Of a DNA stretch of 64,000 bases, positions 34,357 to 43,074 are shown in pieces. The stretch's first letter is position 1; every line of letters starts with the position of its first letter. The stretch is from an uncultured Bacilli bacterium (GTDB lineage Bacteria; Bacillota_I; Bacilli_A; RF39; UBA660): NCBI GenBank assembly GCA_934148995.1, contig CAKPDM010000004.1:28927-92926 (forward strand), written 5' to 3'. The translations under genes were made by a program, and so were the position numbers. The notes beneath the pieces were generated by a model. It was not told where the DNA came from. It worked only from the letters and a program-made list of their open reading frames with translations, and made no database searches.

Positions 34357-34571
34357 AAAAATTAAAATTTTACTTTTTTAGGGTAGATTTTGCAAATTCG
34401 GGTACTTGTTCGACCTGAATTTTTCATTTTGCCAACGAAATTTAGTAAATTGAGGGGTATATACTAGGGGAAAATACAAAATTTCTGATTTGCTATTTGG
34501 TTTTGAACCTGTTAAGATGGTGTCACTTTTTCGAAAAAGCAAAAATAATCATCTTATGAAAGGAGCCAAAT
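34357..34571 (+). other. Intergenic region before the Rpn-like gene
   Basis: 215 bases without a gene. It holds a near-perfect inverted repeat ATTCGGGT...ACCTGAAT (34397-34421 area) and a CTTTTTCGAAAAAG palindrome (34527-34540 area) inside a wider AAGATG...CATCTT pairing just before the ribosome site. These may be leader structures. Confidence 0.35.
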
Positions 34572-35399
34572 ATGAACAATAATTTTATTAGTATCTTATC
34601 GGATACAACTATGAAATATCTTATGAAAGAAGAAAGGACAAGAAATATCTATCTCGAGTTATTCAGTCATATAATTGGTATTGATTTATCTAATTATAAG
34701 ATTATTGATAATGAGTTAAATAGCGGCAATAAAAGAAAAGATTATCGTCTTGACTTATTATTAGAAGAAGGAGATATTATTGTTAATGTCGAAATCAATA
34801 AATCGATGGAGAATTATACGACTGTAAAGAATCTTACTTATGCTTTTCGTCTGGCGGGTAGTAGATTAGAGCAAGGTGAAAAATATACTACTAAAGAAGT
34901 AATTCAAATTAGTTTAAATAATGATAAATTTGAACATAATGATACCGTTTTAGAATATGAATTAATGAATAGAAAATATAATTTAGTAAAAAATGGTATC
35001 AAAATTTATGATGTATACCTAGTAAATTACAAAGACATTTGTTATACTGGAGCTAACGAAGACGAAATGCTATTAGCAATGTTAACAGCACAAACTGACG
35101 AAGAGTTAAAAAAGATAACTGGTAATAGTAAGAAAGGACTGGTCATAATGGATGAGATTGAAAAATTGAAACTTAATGATGAATTTAATGCTTGGTATAA
35201 TGCTGAAAAGGTAGAAGAAAAATGTCGAAACTCTGCTTATTCAGAAGGCGTTGATAATGGTATTATTGTTGGAAAAACAGAAACAAAACTAGAAATAGCT
35301 AAACTAATGTTAAGTAACAATGAAAGTTTAGATAAAATTTCTACGTATACCGGACTTTCTATTAGTGAACTAGAAGAAATTTCTAGTAATAATAGTTAA
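34572..35399 (+). CDS. Rpn-like PD-(D/E)XK nuclease (transposase-like family)
   Basis: This 275-residue protein resembles the Rpn/YhgA PD-(D/E)XK family. The nuclease core is RKDYRLDLLLEEGDIIVNVE followed by INK, giving the Asp and Glu-x-Lys metal ligands, with QISLN after it. Rpn proteins are DNA endonucleases that promote recombination, and some act in phage defence. The C-terminal 90 residues are a helical region starting MDEIEKLKLNDEFNAWYNAE. A second, broken copy of this C-terminal region follows directly (35404-35677). Ribosome site AAAGGAG. Confidence 0.7.
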   Translation: MNNNFISILSDTTMKYLMKEERTRNIYLELFSHIIGIDLSNYKIIDNELNSGNKRKDYRLDLLLEEGDIIVNVEINKSMENYTTVKNLTYAFRLAGSRLEQGEKYTTKEVIQISLNNDKFEHNDTVLEYELMNRKYNLVKNGIKIYDVYLVNYKDICYTGANEDEMLLAMLTAQTDEELKKITGNSKKGLVIMDEIEKLKLNDEFNAWYNAEKVEEKCRNSAYSEGVDNGIIVGKTETKLEIAKLMLSNNESLDKISTYTGLSISELEEISSNNS

Positions 35400-35403
35400 G
35401 CTT

Positions 35404-35677
35404 GAAAGGACTGGTCATAATGGATGAGATTGAGAAATTGAAACTTAATGATGAATTTAATGCTTGGTATAATGCTGAGAAAGTAGAGGAAAAGTGTCGA
35501 AACTCTGCTTACTAAGAAGGCGTTGATAATGGTATTATTGTTGGAAAAACAGAAACAAAACTAGAAATAGCTAAAAACTTACTTGCATTAAATATAGATA
35601 AAAATACAATCATTAATGCAACCGGTCTTAGTCTTAATGAACTAGAGGATATTTCTAATAATAGTTCTATTTTATAA
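35404..35677 (+). pseudogene. Partial second copy of the Rpn C-terminal region, with a nonsense codon
   Basis: Bases 35404-35575 match 35132-35303 of the preceding gene with no gaps and about 7 differences in 172. Six of these are silent; the seventh turns TCA (Ser, 35241-35243) into TAA (35513-35515). After 35575 the sequences diverge, but this copy still encodes a similar yet different ending (NLLALNIDKNTIINATGLSL..., then a NELEDIS-type end) up to TAA at 35675-35677. There is no upstream nuclease core. Confidence 0.75.
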
Positions 35678-35679
35678 AC

Positions 35680-36270
35680 TTAATTTTCTTTCTTTAATTT
35701 TTTGTATAGATAATTTAATATTAAAAGAATAAGTAAAATAATTATAGGAAGCTTTAATTTCTTTACGAAACTATCTAATATTACCCAATTGTTTCCTAGG
35801 GCATAGCCAACATAGACAAAAGCAAAAGTCCAGGGAATTGATCCTAAAGTTGTATATAAAATAAATCTTGGAAAGTTAACTTTACTAATTCCCATTGGAA
35901 GAGATATTAATGTTCTAATAATTGGAAAGTTTCTTCCAAGAAAAGCTGCTAAAGGACCATATCGTTCAAACCAAATATCACATTTTTCAATATCTTCTTC
36001 CTTCATAAAGAAGAATTTCCCATACTTTTTAACAAATATTCTTCCCCCAAAATATCCAATTAAATAAATAATAATAGCACAAAAAACACTTCCTAAAAGT
36101 CCGACAAAGAAAGCCATCCAGAAAGAAAAAATACCTCTTCCTGCTAGTATTCCTCCAGTTGCTAAAATCACTTCACTAGGAATAATTATAATAACTGCTT
36201 CTAATACCATTCCAAGAAACATTCCAAAATAACCAAAATTGGTCATTAAAAAAGTAACATAACTTTCCAT
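35680..36270 (-). CDS. DedA-family membrane protein
   Basis: This 196-residue polytopic protein reads from ATG at 36270 behind AAGGTG. DedA features are EAVIIIIPSEVILATGG, GRNFPIIRTLISLPMG and SIPWTFAFVYVGYALG with the conserved Arg and Gly residues. DedA proteins recycle undecaprenyl phosphate or move phospholipids across the membrane and affect resistance to cationic peptides. Its own strand and the convergent Rpn remnant isolate it from the neighbours. Confidence 0.88.
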   Translation of the reverse strand: MESYVTFLMTNFGYFGMFLGMVLEAVIIIIPSEVILATGGILAGRGIFSFWMAFFVGLLGSVFCAIIIYLIGYFGGRIFVKKYGKFFFMKEEDIEKCDIWFERYGPLAAFLGRNFPIIRTLISLPMGISKVNFPRFILYTTLGSIPWTFAFVYVGYALGNNWVILDSFVKKLKLPIIILLILLILNYLYKKLKKEN

Positions 36271-36368
36271 TCTATCACCTTGTTAAAGTATATGTTTATA
36301 AAATATTGTCTATTAAAAATAGTTGCTAATCTATTTTATTATTTATATAATCAAGATAGGTGGAATGT

Positions 36369-37607
36369 ATGAAAAGAAAAATTATCGTGATTAGTTTATT
36401 AATATTAGGAGTAAGTTCGCTTTTACTTGGTTTTGCTTATCAAAATAAAGTTGAAGTAGAGCGAAAAAATAAGTTAGAGAAAGAAGCGGCCTTGAGAGAA
36501 AATGAAACTAAAAAGAAGATAAAAGAGGCATATAGTGAAAATGTGGTTATTAGTAAAGAAATAAATTTATATAAACTAGAAAATAAAAAATATATAAAGA
36601 GTGGTAAAGCTTTTAAGAATGTAATCTTTAATTTGGAAGATAATGATAATTTAGATGGGTATTATAAAATAAAGAATAGTGATTATTATCTTTATTATAC
36701 TGATTTTGTAGAAACTACTAATACTAATGATGATAGATATTCTAACTATATTTATTTTCCTAGTGAAATCACAACAAAGGAAGATAGTAAGTTTTATAAT
36801 AGTGATGGAGTAGAGGTATTTACTTTAAAAGATGGTATTAAACTACAGGTGTTGGAAAATTTAGCTGATTCTTATGGAGTAGTATTGTTTGATAGATTAG
36901 TATTTATTAAAAAAAATAGTATTTCATCAGTTGATGAATTAAAAGATACTGCTGAAGTAGCAGAACAAGTACCTGTTTTAAACTATCACTTTATTTATCT
37001 AGAAGGTGAAAGTTGTGATGAAATGATATGTCATCCAGAGAGTCAAATAAATGAACAGTTTGCTTATCTTTCTGCCAATAAAGTATTTACTCTTACTACT
37101 AAAGAGTTAGGACAGTTCATAAGTGGTGAAATAAGACTTCCAAAAAAATCTATTTTATTAACAATTGATGATGGTGCAAGAGCAGAAAAGTTTATTCCCT
37201 TTCTAGAAAAATATAAAATAAATGCTACTTTATTTCTAGTATCGTCTTGGTATCCAAAAGAAACTTTCACTTCTAATTATTTAGAACTTGCTAGTCATAC
37301 CCATGATATGCACACTAATGGTGTCTGTCCAATGGGTCAAGGTGGTGGAATAAGGTGTTTAAGTGAAGATAAGATACAAGCTGATTTAAAAGCTAGTAGA
37401 GAAACACTTAACAATACTGAAGCTTTCTGTTATCCTTTTTATGAATATAATGACTATGCCGTAGAACAAGTCAAAAAAGCTGGCTTTAAACTTGCTTTTA
37501 TTGGTGGTAATAAAATGGTCACTAAAGATACTAATCCATACTTAATTCCAAGATATGTTATTTATAAAAATACTGGATTAGGTTATTTGAAAAATTTATT
37601 AAATTAA
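36369..37607 (+). CDS. Membrane-anchored polysaccharide deacetylase
   Basis: ATG at 36369 lies behind AGGTGG (GTG at 36360 less likely), giving 412 residues. One N-terminal helix (about 4-22), a charged helical stretch, an SH3-like region, then a NodB-type deacetylase (about 205-412): VPVLNYHFI, LLTIDDGAR (TFDDG motif with the catalytic-type Asp) and SHTHDMH (metal His pair). Likely it removes acetyl groups from peptidoglycan or a surface polysaccharide and so lowers lysozyme sensitivity. A 24-residue Cys-containing insert follows LNYHFI, and a further insert (CPMGQGGGIRC) follows the His motif. Confidence 0.82.
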   Translation: MKRKIIVISLLILGVSSLLLGFAYQNKVEVERKNKLEKEAALRENETKKKIKEAYSENVVISKEINLYKLENKKYIKSGKAFKNVIFNLEDNDNLDGYYKIKNSDYYLYYTDFVETTNTNDDRYSNYIYFPSEITTKEDSKFYNSDGVEVFTLKDGIKLQVLENLADSYGVVLFDRLVFIKKNSISSVDELKDTAEVAEQVPVLNYHFIYLEGESCDEMICHPESQINEQFAYLSANKVFTLTTKELGQFISGEIRLPKKSILLTIDDGARAEKFIPFLEKYKINATLFLVSSWYPKETFTSNYLELASHTHDMHTNGVCPMGQGGGIRCLSEDKIQADLKASRETLNNTEAFCYPFYEYNDYAVEQVKKAGFKLAFIGGNKMVTKDTNPYLIPRYVIYKNTGLGYLKNLLN

Positions 37608-37624
37608 ATCATCTAAAATCGTTA

Positions 37625-37651
37625 AAAGAGTAATCAAGCTGATTACTCTTT
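37625..37651. terminator. Bidirectional terminator between convergent genes
   Basis: Perfect 12-bp stem AAAGAGTAATCA (37625-37636) / TGATTACTCTTT (37640-37651) with a 3-base loop. It serves the deacetylase gene (+) and the XRE gene (-), and the right arm includes the latter's stop codon. Confidence 0.85.
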
Positions 37652-39139
37652 AATTATGTCTTTTAAAGAACTTTTATATTCAGAAATTTTCTCTTTATAC
37701 TCTTCAATCTTATCCTTTAATTCTTCATTTTCAACTGTTAATTCATCATTTTTTTCTTCTAGTTCTTGAATAGTATTTTCATAACTATCAATTTTTCTGT
37801 TATATTCATATTCTTCTTGTTCTAATTTATTAGCTTTCGTCTTTAATGTCTCGATATTACTACTACTTCCGTAAATAGTAACTGTATAATCATAAAGTTT
37901 ATTATAGTTATGAAGTTTCTTTTTAGTTAAATCAGAAATAACTAAATCTTTTATTTTCTTAAAATTATTCTTATCAACAGATGTTATAAAGAAAGTATCA
38001 TTATCAGGAGAAAAAGTAACCTTACTGAAATCACTATAGTATTTAACTTCTATTCTAAAGGTATCAGTAAGCGTTTCATCAACTTGATAAGTTGTGTTGT
38101 AATGTGTAAGATAAGTTAAATTGCTAGTGGCACTAACAGTTTTAACAATCACACTTTCTTTTATAGAATCAGGTATCTTATCAGTGTAACTAGTATTAGC
38201 AATATCAACCATTAGAAGTCCAAAAGAAAGACCAAGTCCTGCAACAGATATAATGAAACAAATAGCTAATCGTTTAAATGCCAACTGTCTATTAAAAATA
38301 AACTCTAAAACTACTTCTAATACTACTAAACAAAATAAAATAGAAAAGATAAGTCCAAAAGTAATACTACTAAAAAATACTCCTCTTATTATTAATAAGA
38401 AATTTAGAAGTAGACCTGTACATAGGAAGAAGAAAAATATTAAGATAGGGAAGCTTAGGCAGATAATAATAAATTTAATAAAACCAATAATTACTTTTCC
38501 TAAAATACTAAAAAATACACTGGAAGAATTTTTATTATAAGTAATTATTGTTTCTTCTTTACTTTCTATTTCCTGAACCTTTGCTTCTTTAATAACTGTT
38601 TTATCTAAATAAATTATTTTAAATAGATAGATAAATAAAAACATAAAGATAAACAAATAAGAGGTTTCAAATATTAAATGAAATATTTCTTTAATAATAT
38701 TTGCTATTTGTCCACTACCTATATGATAAATGACACTTCTAATATTATTTTCTAAAATCATAAATGGTACTTTTAATAGTATTAATAAAATAAAGATTAT
38801 TCCCATTACAAATACACATTTAATAATATCTTTAAAAGACATTGCTCTAAACATTTGATAAGTTTTATTAACTAGTTCTAAAGTATTATCAATAAAGTTA
38901 TCAAAGTTTAGTTTTTTCTTATTTTCAAGGCCAATCTCTTTTATGTTATCATTTGTTAACTCTTCTAAGCTGCATTTAAATATTTTACATAGAGAGAGTA
39001 GTTTATCCATTTCGGGATAAGTAATACCACTTTCCCATTTAGAAACAGATTGTCTTGTAACATCGAGCATACTAGCAAGTTCTTCTTGTGAAAGATTGTT
39101 TTTCTTTCTTAACATTTGGAGTTTTTCATTAAAACTCAT
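37643..39139 (-). CDS. XRE-family regulator fused to a membrane domain and coiled coil
   Basis: Start ATG at 39139 behind GAGGTG gives 498 residues. Residues 3-58 form an XRE helix-turn-helix (LSQEELASMLDVTRQSVSKW). About five membrane helices follow (about 105-310), then an outside domain with 340-440 strand-rich and a C-terminal coiled coil of Glu/Lys heptads (about 440-495). A DNA-binding domain tethered to the membrane suggests a one-component sensor of envelope state. The architecture looks unusual in its length and coiled coil. Confidence 0.75.
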   Translation of the reverse strand: MSFNEKLQMLRKKNNLSQEELASMLDVTRQSVSKWESGITYPEMDKLLSLCKIFKCSLEELTNDNIKEIGLENKKKLNFDNFIDNTLELVNKTYQMFRAMSFKDIIKCVFVMGIIFILLILLKVPFMILENNIRSVIYHIGSGQIANIIKEIFHLIFETSYLFIFMFLFIYLFKIIYLDKTVIKEAKVQEIESKEETIITYNKNSSSVFFSILGKVIIGFIKFIIICLSFPILIFFFFLCTGLLLNFLLIIRGVFFSSITFGLIFSILFCLVVLEVVLEFIFNRQLAFKRLAICFIISVAGLGLSFGLLMVDIANTSYTDKIPDSIKESVIVKTVSATSNLTYLTHYNTTYQVDETLTDTFRIEVKYYSDFSKVTFSPDNDTFFITSVDKNNFKKIKDLVISDLTKKKLHNYNKLYDYTVTIYGSSSNIETLKTKANKLEQEEYEYNRKIDSYENTIQELEEKNDELTVENEELKDKIEEYKEKISEYKSSLKDIIKE

Positions 39140-39242
39140 TTTTATCACCTCGAGACAATTTTATTATAGAACGTCAGTTGCTATCTACCAACTATAAGTT
39201 GTTTTTTGTAAATTTTCGGTTGCACTTATTATTTTATCAATA

Positions 39243-39268
39243 AAAAAACTCTTATTGTAGAGTTTTTT
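39243..39268. terminator. Terminator hairpin at the end of the 39252-39851 gene
   Basis: Perfect 9-bp stem AAAAAACTC (39243-39251) / GAGTTTTTT (39260-39268) with an 8-base loop. On the minus strand it follows the coding end and gives a T run. Confidence 0.75.
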
Positions 39269-39851
39269 GCTTAACTTTAACTTCTTTTTGTTGTTTGAGT
39301 TTATCATCTAGATCATACATCATGTTTTCAACTAGTGCCCTATCATAAATAGTAGTAGCTACTTTCTTATTGTAATATGTTCTGGCATTTGTTTCATAAT
39401 GTTCAAAAGTTTTTCTAACACATTCTTTCAAGTTGTTATTTAAAATTAAATTGCCATACTCTTCTTTTATTGAATCTTTAACTTTACATATTTCATCTTC
39501 TTTTGCATCAATAGTAATTACTCCATCCATTAATCTATTGTAGAAATTTTGATTGCTTTCAAAAGATTCAATAATATAATTATCTGGTGTTAATGTAACC
39601 TCCTTATTTGTTATTAATTCAATTGCTTTTTCTTTTCCTAGATACTTAAAAATTAGTGGAATACTATATTTCTTAGGAAATAGTTTCCTCCATTCTTGAC
39701 TTATCTTAATATTTTCAAAATGCCTTTTATCATCATCAAAAGCAAATCCTAAAAAATTAGGTTTATATTTATCGTGTTCAATAACTACATATATAGCAAA
39801 ATAATTACCAGCTTTTAATACCGTTTTATCATTATATTTTAATTGTTCCAT
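39252..39851 (-). CDS. Soluble protein of unknown function
   Basis: This 199-residue protein starts at ATG 39851 behind AAAAGGAGGAG. It has no signal peptide or membrane helix, a strand-rich first half (YFAIYVVIEHDKYKPNFLGF) and a helical, Lys-rich second half ending in a Gln/Lys tail. I do not recognise a family. It lies between an XRE regulator and a lipoprotein gene on the same strand but has its own terminator. Confidence 0.6.
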   Translation of the reverse strand: MEQLKYNDKTVLKAGNYFAIYVVIEHDKYKPNFLGFAFDDDKRHFENIKISQEWRKLFPKKYSIPLIFKYLGKEKAIELITNKEVTLTPDNYIIESFESNQNFYNRLMDGVITIDAKEDEICKVKDSIKEEYGNLILNNNLKECVRKTFEHYETNARTYYNKKVATTIYDRALVENMMYDLDDKLKQQKEVKVKQKTLQ

Positions 39852-39906
39852 TTATTTGGCTCCTCCTTTTCTAAGTATTATATAATTAAAACTTAGAAAA
39901 ATAAAT

Positions 39907-39928
39907 TAAAAAAAGCCTTAAAGGCTTA
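39907..39928 (-). terminator. Terminator of the lipoprotein gene
   Basis: AAGCCT (39913-39918) / AGGCTT (39922-39927) with poly-A on the plus strand (T run on the minus strand) at 39907-39914. Confidence 0.7.
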
Positions 39929-40387
39929 TTTACAACTAGCACCAAGTTGTTCGTATAAACTCTTGACACTGCTTACTTTAACTTTTCCATCATTAATCAA
40001 TTGACTATTAGCAGAATCAATTTTAATTAATTCATCAGTATCGATTTTCTCGTAATTGATATCAACAGTAGAAATTAATTTGTTACCATCAATTGTAACA
40101 TCATACTGATAGTATTTAACATCTTTATAAGGATTGTAAATTTTTTCTATCTGTTCCTTATAAGTATTAAGAGTAGAAGTATCACTAGTTTCGATCGATT
40201 CTTCGCTCTTTACACGAGTAACATAGTCACCTTTGTAAGAAATTTTGTAACTTAAACTTGTTTTCATTTCATTCTGATCCATAGTTCTAGAACAAGTCAT
40301 TGTTTTTTCTTCACTATTAGAAGAACAACCTGTTACTAAAAACATAACAGAAATAATAACTGCCAAAAATAAATATTTTCTTTTCAT
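39926..40387 (-). CDS. DUF1307-like lipoprotein
   Basis: This 153-residue protein starts at ATG 40387 behind AGGAGG. It has a lipobox (LVTGC, Cys21) and a mature domain that begins with MTCSRTMDQNEMKTSLSYKI and ends with GASCK. This Cys-to-Cys, four-strand layout matches the outside domain of the protein at 31928-32908. DUF1307 (YehR-type) lipoproteins are of unknown function. The prolipoprotein signal is typical, so it should sit on the outer face of the cell membrane. Confidence 0.75.
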   Translation of the reverse strand: MKRKYLFLAVIISVMFLVTGCSSNSEEKTMTCSRTMDQNEMKTSLSYKISYKGDYVTRVKSEESIETSDTSTLNTYKEQIEKIYNPYKDVKYYQYDVTIDGNKLISTVDINYEKIDTDELIKIDSANSQLINDGKVKVSSVKSLYEQLGASCK

Positions 40388-40489
40388 AGATTTCCTCCTA
40401 GCATTACTTTATCATAAAACAAATACAATTTCCACACCTTTCGACAAATTAATTAATTGTTATTTGATAGATTAATATTGGTGATAATT

Positions 40490-40939
40490 GTGAATAAAAA
40501 GTTTATATTTTCTTTAATAGTAGCAGTTGTTTGTGGAGCGTTTATTGGTCATACTTTATTTGAAAAATTTAGGAAAGAAGAAGAAACTGTGTTCAGTGAA
40601 AATACTACACTTTATTTTTTAAGAGAAGGTGTCTATGATAATTTAAAGTATGCTTTAAATAGTGCTAATAAGTATGACACTAAAATTATAGTAAAAGAAA
40701 AGGCTAAATATTACCTTTATCTAGCAATTTCTAAAAATGAAGAAACTTTGGCTGAATTTAAAAAGATTTATAAAAATAATTTTTTAGTAATAGAAGATAG
40801 AAAGGTTAGTAATGAAAGTTTTTTAACTGCCTTAGAACAGATGGAAAATTTACTTAAGAAAGCCACTAGTAATGAAGAAAAGGAAACGATTGAGAAAGTA
40901 ATTCTTGCTAATTATGAAGAATTGGTCTTAAAAAATTAA
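40490..40939 (+). CDS. Single-helix membrane protein with SPOR-like domain
   Basis: GTG at 40490 lies behind GGTGA and gives 149 residues; a longer reading from 40457 lacks a ribosome site. An N-terminal helix (about 5-22) is followed by an outside domain TTLYFLREGVYDNLKYALNS that recalls SPOR domains (YFLxxGVYxN, then KAKYYLYLAISKNEE). SPOR domains bind denuded peptidoglycan at division sites. It lies upstream of radC-mreCD, a division and shape region. Domain call is by eye. Confidence 0.65.
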   Translation: MNKKFIFSLIVAVVCGAFIGHTLFEKFRKEEETVFSENTTLYFLREGVYDNLKYALNSANKYDTKIIVKEKAKYYLYLAISKNEETLAEFKKIYKNNFLVIEDRKVSNESFLTALEQMENLLKKATSNEEKETIEKVILANYEELVLKN

Positions 40940-40996
40940 TGGAACAGTATAAATTTTGTAGTTATTGTTTATAATTAAATTATAAGGAGAAAGTTT

Positions 40997-41677
40997 ATGA
41001 AAGTTAAAGAAATACCATCTAATGAAAGACCAAGAGAAAGGTTAGAAAATTATGGACCTAGTAATTTATCAACCTCTGATTTATTAGCAATTATCTTATC
41101 TAGTGGACTTAAAGGAAAGAATGTTACAGAGCTTTCTTTTGAATTATTATCTAAAGTTGATAGTGTTAAAGATTTAGCTAATCTAGAATTAAAAGAATTA
41201 TGTAAAGTAAAAGGAATAGGTAAAGCGAAGGCTACTACTTTATTAGCAGCGATAGAATTAGGAAAGAGAATTTATTTGTTACCTGATGCTAAAAAAGTAA
41301 AATTAATTACAGCTGAAGACATCTTTTCTTATAGTAAGTATTTATTTTATGGAAAGAAACAGGAATGTTTTTATTGTCTATATGTAGATAAATTAAGAAA
41401 TTTAATTACAGCTAAACTTCTTTTCATGGGAACAATGGATAGAAGTAGCGTTCATCCAAGAGAAATATTTAAAGAAGCTTATAAAGTATCAGCTACAGGA
41501 ATAATCTGTATTCATAATCATCCATCAGGTGTATTGTTACCAAGTCCTAAAGATATTGAATTTACTAATGACTTAATAAGTCTTGGTAATTTTCATGGTA
41601 TATATATACTTGATCATTTAATCGTTAATGAGCATAAATATTACAGTTTTGTAGAAAATAGAAATAAGAATAATTGA
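40997..41677 (+). CDS. radC: RadC-family JAMM protein
   Basis: This 226-residue protein has an N-terminal helix-hairpin-helix region (NLELKELCKVKGIGKAKATT) and a C-terminal JAMM domain with HNHPSG and the later Asp in SPKDIEFT. RadC function is uncertain; the JAMM metal site is intact. RadC adjoins mreB in many Firmicutes. Here mreB is missing and mreC follows directly. Confidence 0.93.
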   Translation: MKVKEIPSNERPRERLENYGPSNLSTSDLLAIILSSGLKGKNVTELSFELLSKVDSVKDLANLELKELCKVKGIGKAKATTLLAAIELGKRIYLLPDAKKVKLITAEDIFSYSKYLFYGKKQECFYCLYVDKLRNLITAKLLFMGTMDRSSVHPREIFKEAYKVSATGIICIHNHPSGVLLPSPKDIEFTNDLISLGNFHGIYILDHLIVNEHKYYSFVENRNKNN

Positions 41678-41728
41678 AAAAAAAATAGGTTTCAGATATA
41701 CTAGATAAGGAAAGAAAGGGAGCAAAAG

Positions 41729-42523
41729 ATGTATCAAAAGAAAAAGAAAAGAAAAAAAATTATTATTATATTTGCTGCTATTTTTATTTCATTTTTCCTT
41801 CTATTTTATTCTTTAACTTCTAATAGAAAAGTAGGTGCAATTGAAGGTGTATTAAAAGATGGAGCAACAATTATTTCTAAAATTGTAATGACACCATTTA
41901 CCACTTTGAATAAGGAAAAAGATAAAGATGCTAGTAAAAGTTATTTAATTCAAAAAAATATAAATGTTCATTTAGAAGAGGAAATAGAACAATTAAGAGA
42001 TACTCTTAGTTTAAATCAAACTTTAACTGGTTATAATATTGTAAATGCTACTGTAATAAATAGGAATAGAAGCTATTGGTATCAAACTTTAACTATTGAT
42101 AAAGGTAAGAGTTCTGGTTTAAAAGAAAATATGATTGTTATAACTAAGAATGGTTTAATTGGTAAATTAGAAAAAGTTACTAAGTATTCTGCTACAGTTA
42201 AATTAATAACTGCTAATGATGTTAATAATAAAGTATCTGTTTCTATTACTACTTCTAGTGGAGAAACTAATGCTATTTTAAGTGGTTATGATAAGAAAAA
42301 AAATGAAATATTAGTTAGTGGTGTTGATAGTAGTATTGATATTAATAAAGGTGATGCCGTAACAACTAGTGGTTTAGGGGGAGTATTTCCACGAGGTATT
42401 TATATTGGTAAAGTAGAAAGTGTCTCTTTAGATAAATATGGTTTAAGTAAAACTTTAGCCATAAAAACTGACCAAAATTTTAATAGTATTCACTATGTTA
42501 CTATTCTAAAAGGAGAAAAATAA
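41729..42523 (+). CDS. mreC: Rod shape-determining protein MreC
   Basis: This 264-residue protein has one N-terminal helix (about 11-28), a coiled coil, and the beta-rich MreC domain with VINRNRSYWYQTLTIDKGKS and DAVTTSGLGGVFPRGI. MreC organises lateral wall synthesis with MreB, MreD and RodA/PBP2. Ribosome site AAAGGGAG. mreD begins 2 bases after its stop. Confidence 0.93.
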   Translation: MYQKKKKRKKIIIIFAAIFISFFLLFYSLTSNRKVGAIEGVLKDGATIISKIVMTPFTTLNKEKDKDASKSYLIQKNINVHLEEEIEQLRDTLSLNQTLTGYNIVNATVINRNRSYWYQTLTIDKGKSSGLKENMIVITKNGLIGKLEKVTKYSATVKLITANDVNNKVSVSITTSSGETNAILSGYDKKKNEILVSGVDSSIDINKGDAVTTSGLGGVFPRGIYIGKVESVSLDKYGLSKTLAIKTDQNFNSIHYVTILKGEK

Positions 42524-42525
42524 CT

Positions 42526-43026
42526 ATGCTTTTTGTTTATATAACTGTCATTATTTCTTTTCTTTTAGATGGCGTTTTATCTAATTTTTTAAATTATATG
42601 TTGGGTGATATATCTATCTTTAATCCTTTATTAACTATTGTAGCAATAATAATGATTTATCCATATTTTAAGAAAGATGAAAATAAGTACTTTATTACTT
42701 CCTTTATTTTAGGACTTTTATATGATTTATTTTATACTAATTTATTATTTACAGATGCTATTTTGTTTTTACTACTAGCATTAATTTATAGCTATTTATA
42801 TAAAAAGTTAGAAGTAAATGTTCTAACGACAGCTTTTTCTATTTGTTTAATAATTAGCATTTATGAAATTATTTTAGCATTCTTATTATTCATCTTTGAT
42901 ATTGTGCCAGTGACACTTTCAGAAGTTTCATATTTAATAGTTAATAGTTTGCTATTAAATGTCATCTATGGAGAAATATTATATCTAATATCAAGAATAA
43001 CAAAACGCAAAAGACGTCTAAATTAG
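42526..43026 (+). CDS. mreD: Rod shape-determining protein MreD
   Basis: This 166-residue protein has five to six membrane helices and little else, with YFITSFILGLLYDLFYTN resembling the MreD core. It starts 2 bases after mreC, and a terminator overlaps its end. Assignment is from position as much as sequence, because MreD is poorly conserved. Confidence 0.85.
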   Translation: MLFVYITVIISFLLDGVLSNFLNYMLGDISIFNPLLTIVAIIMIYPYFKKDENKYFITSFILGLLYDLFYTNLLFTDAILFLLLALIYSYLYKKLEVNVLTTAFSICLIISIYEIILAFLLFIFDIVPVTLSEVSYLIVNSLLLNVIYGEILYLISRITKRKRRLN

Positions 43027-43041
43027 TCTTTTCTTTTTTTG
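43009..43041 (+). terminator. Rho-independent terminator after mreD
   Basis: AAAAGAC (43009-43015) / GTCTTTT (43026-43032), followed by C and T7. It separates mreCD from the spoIVF genes. Confidence 0.75.
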
Positions 43042-43074
43042 ATTTTTTTTCATATTATTTACTAGGTGATGATA

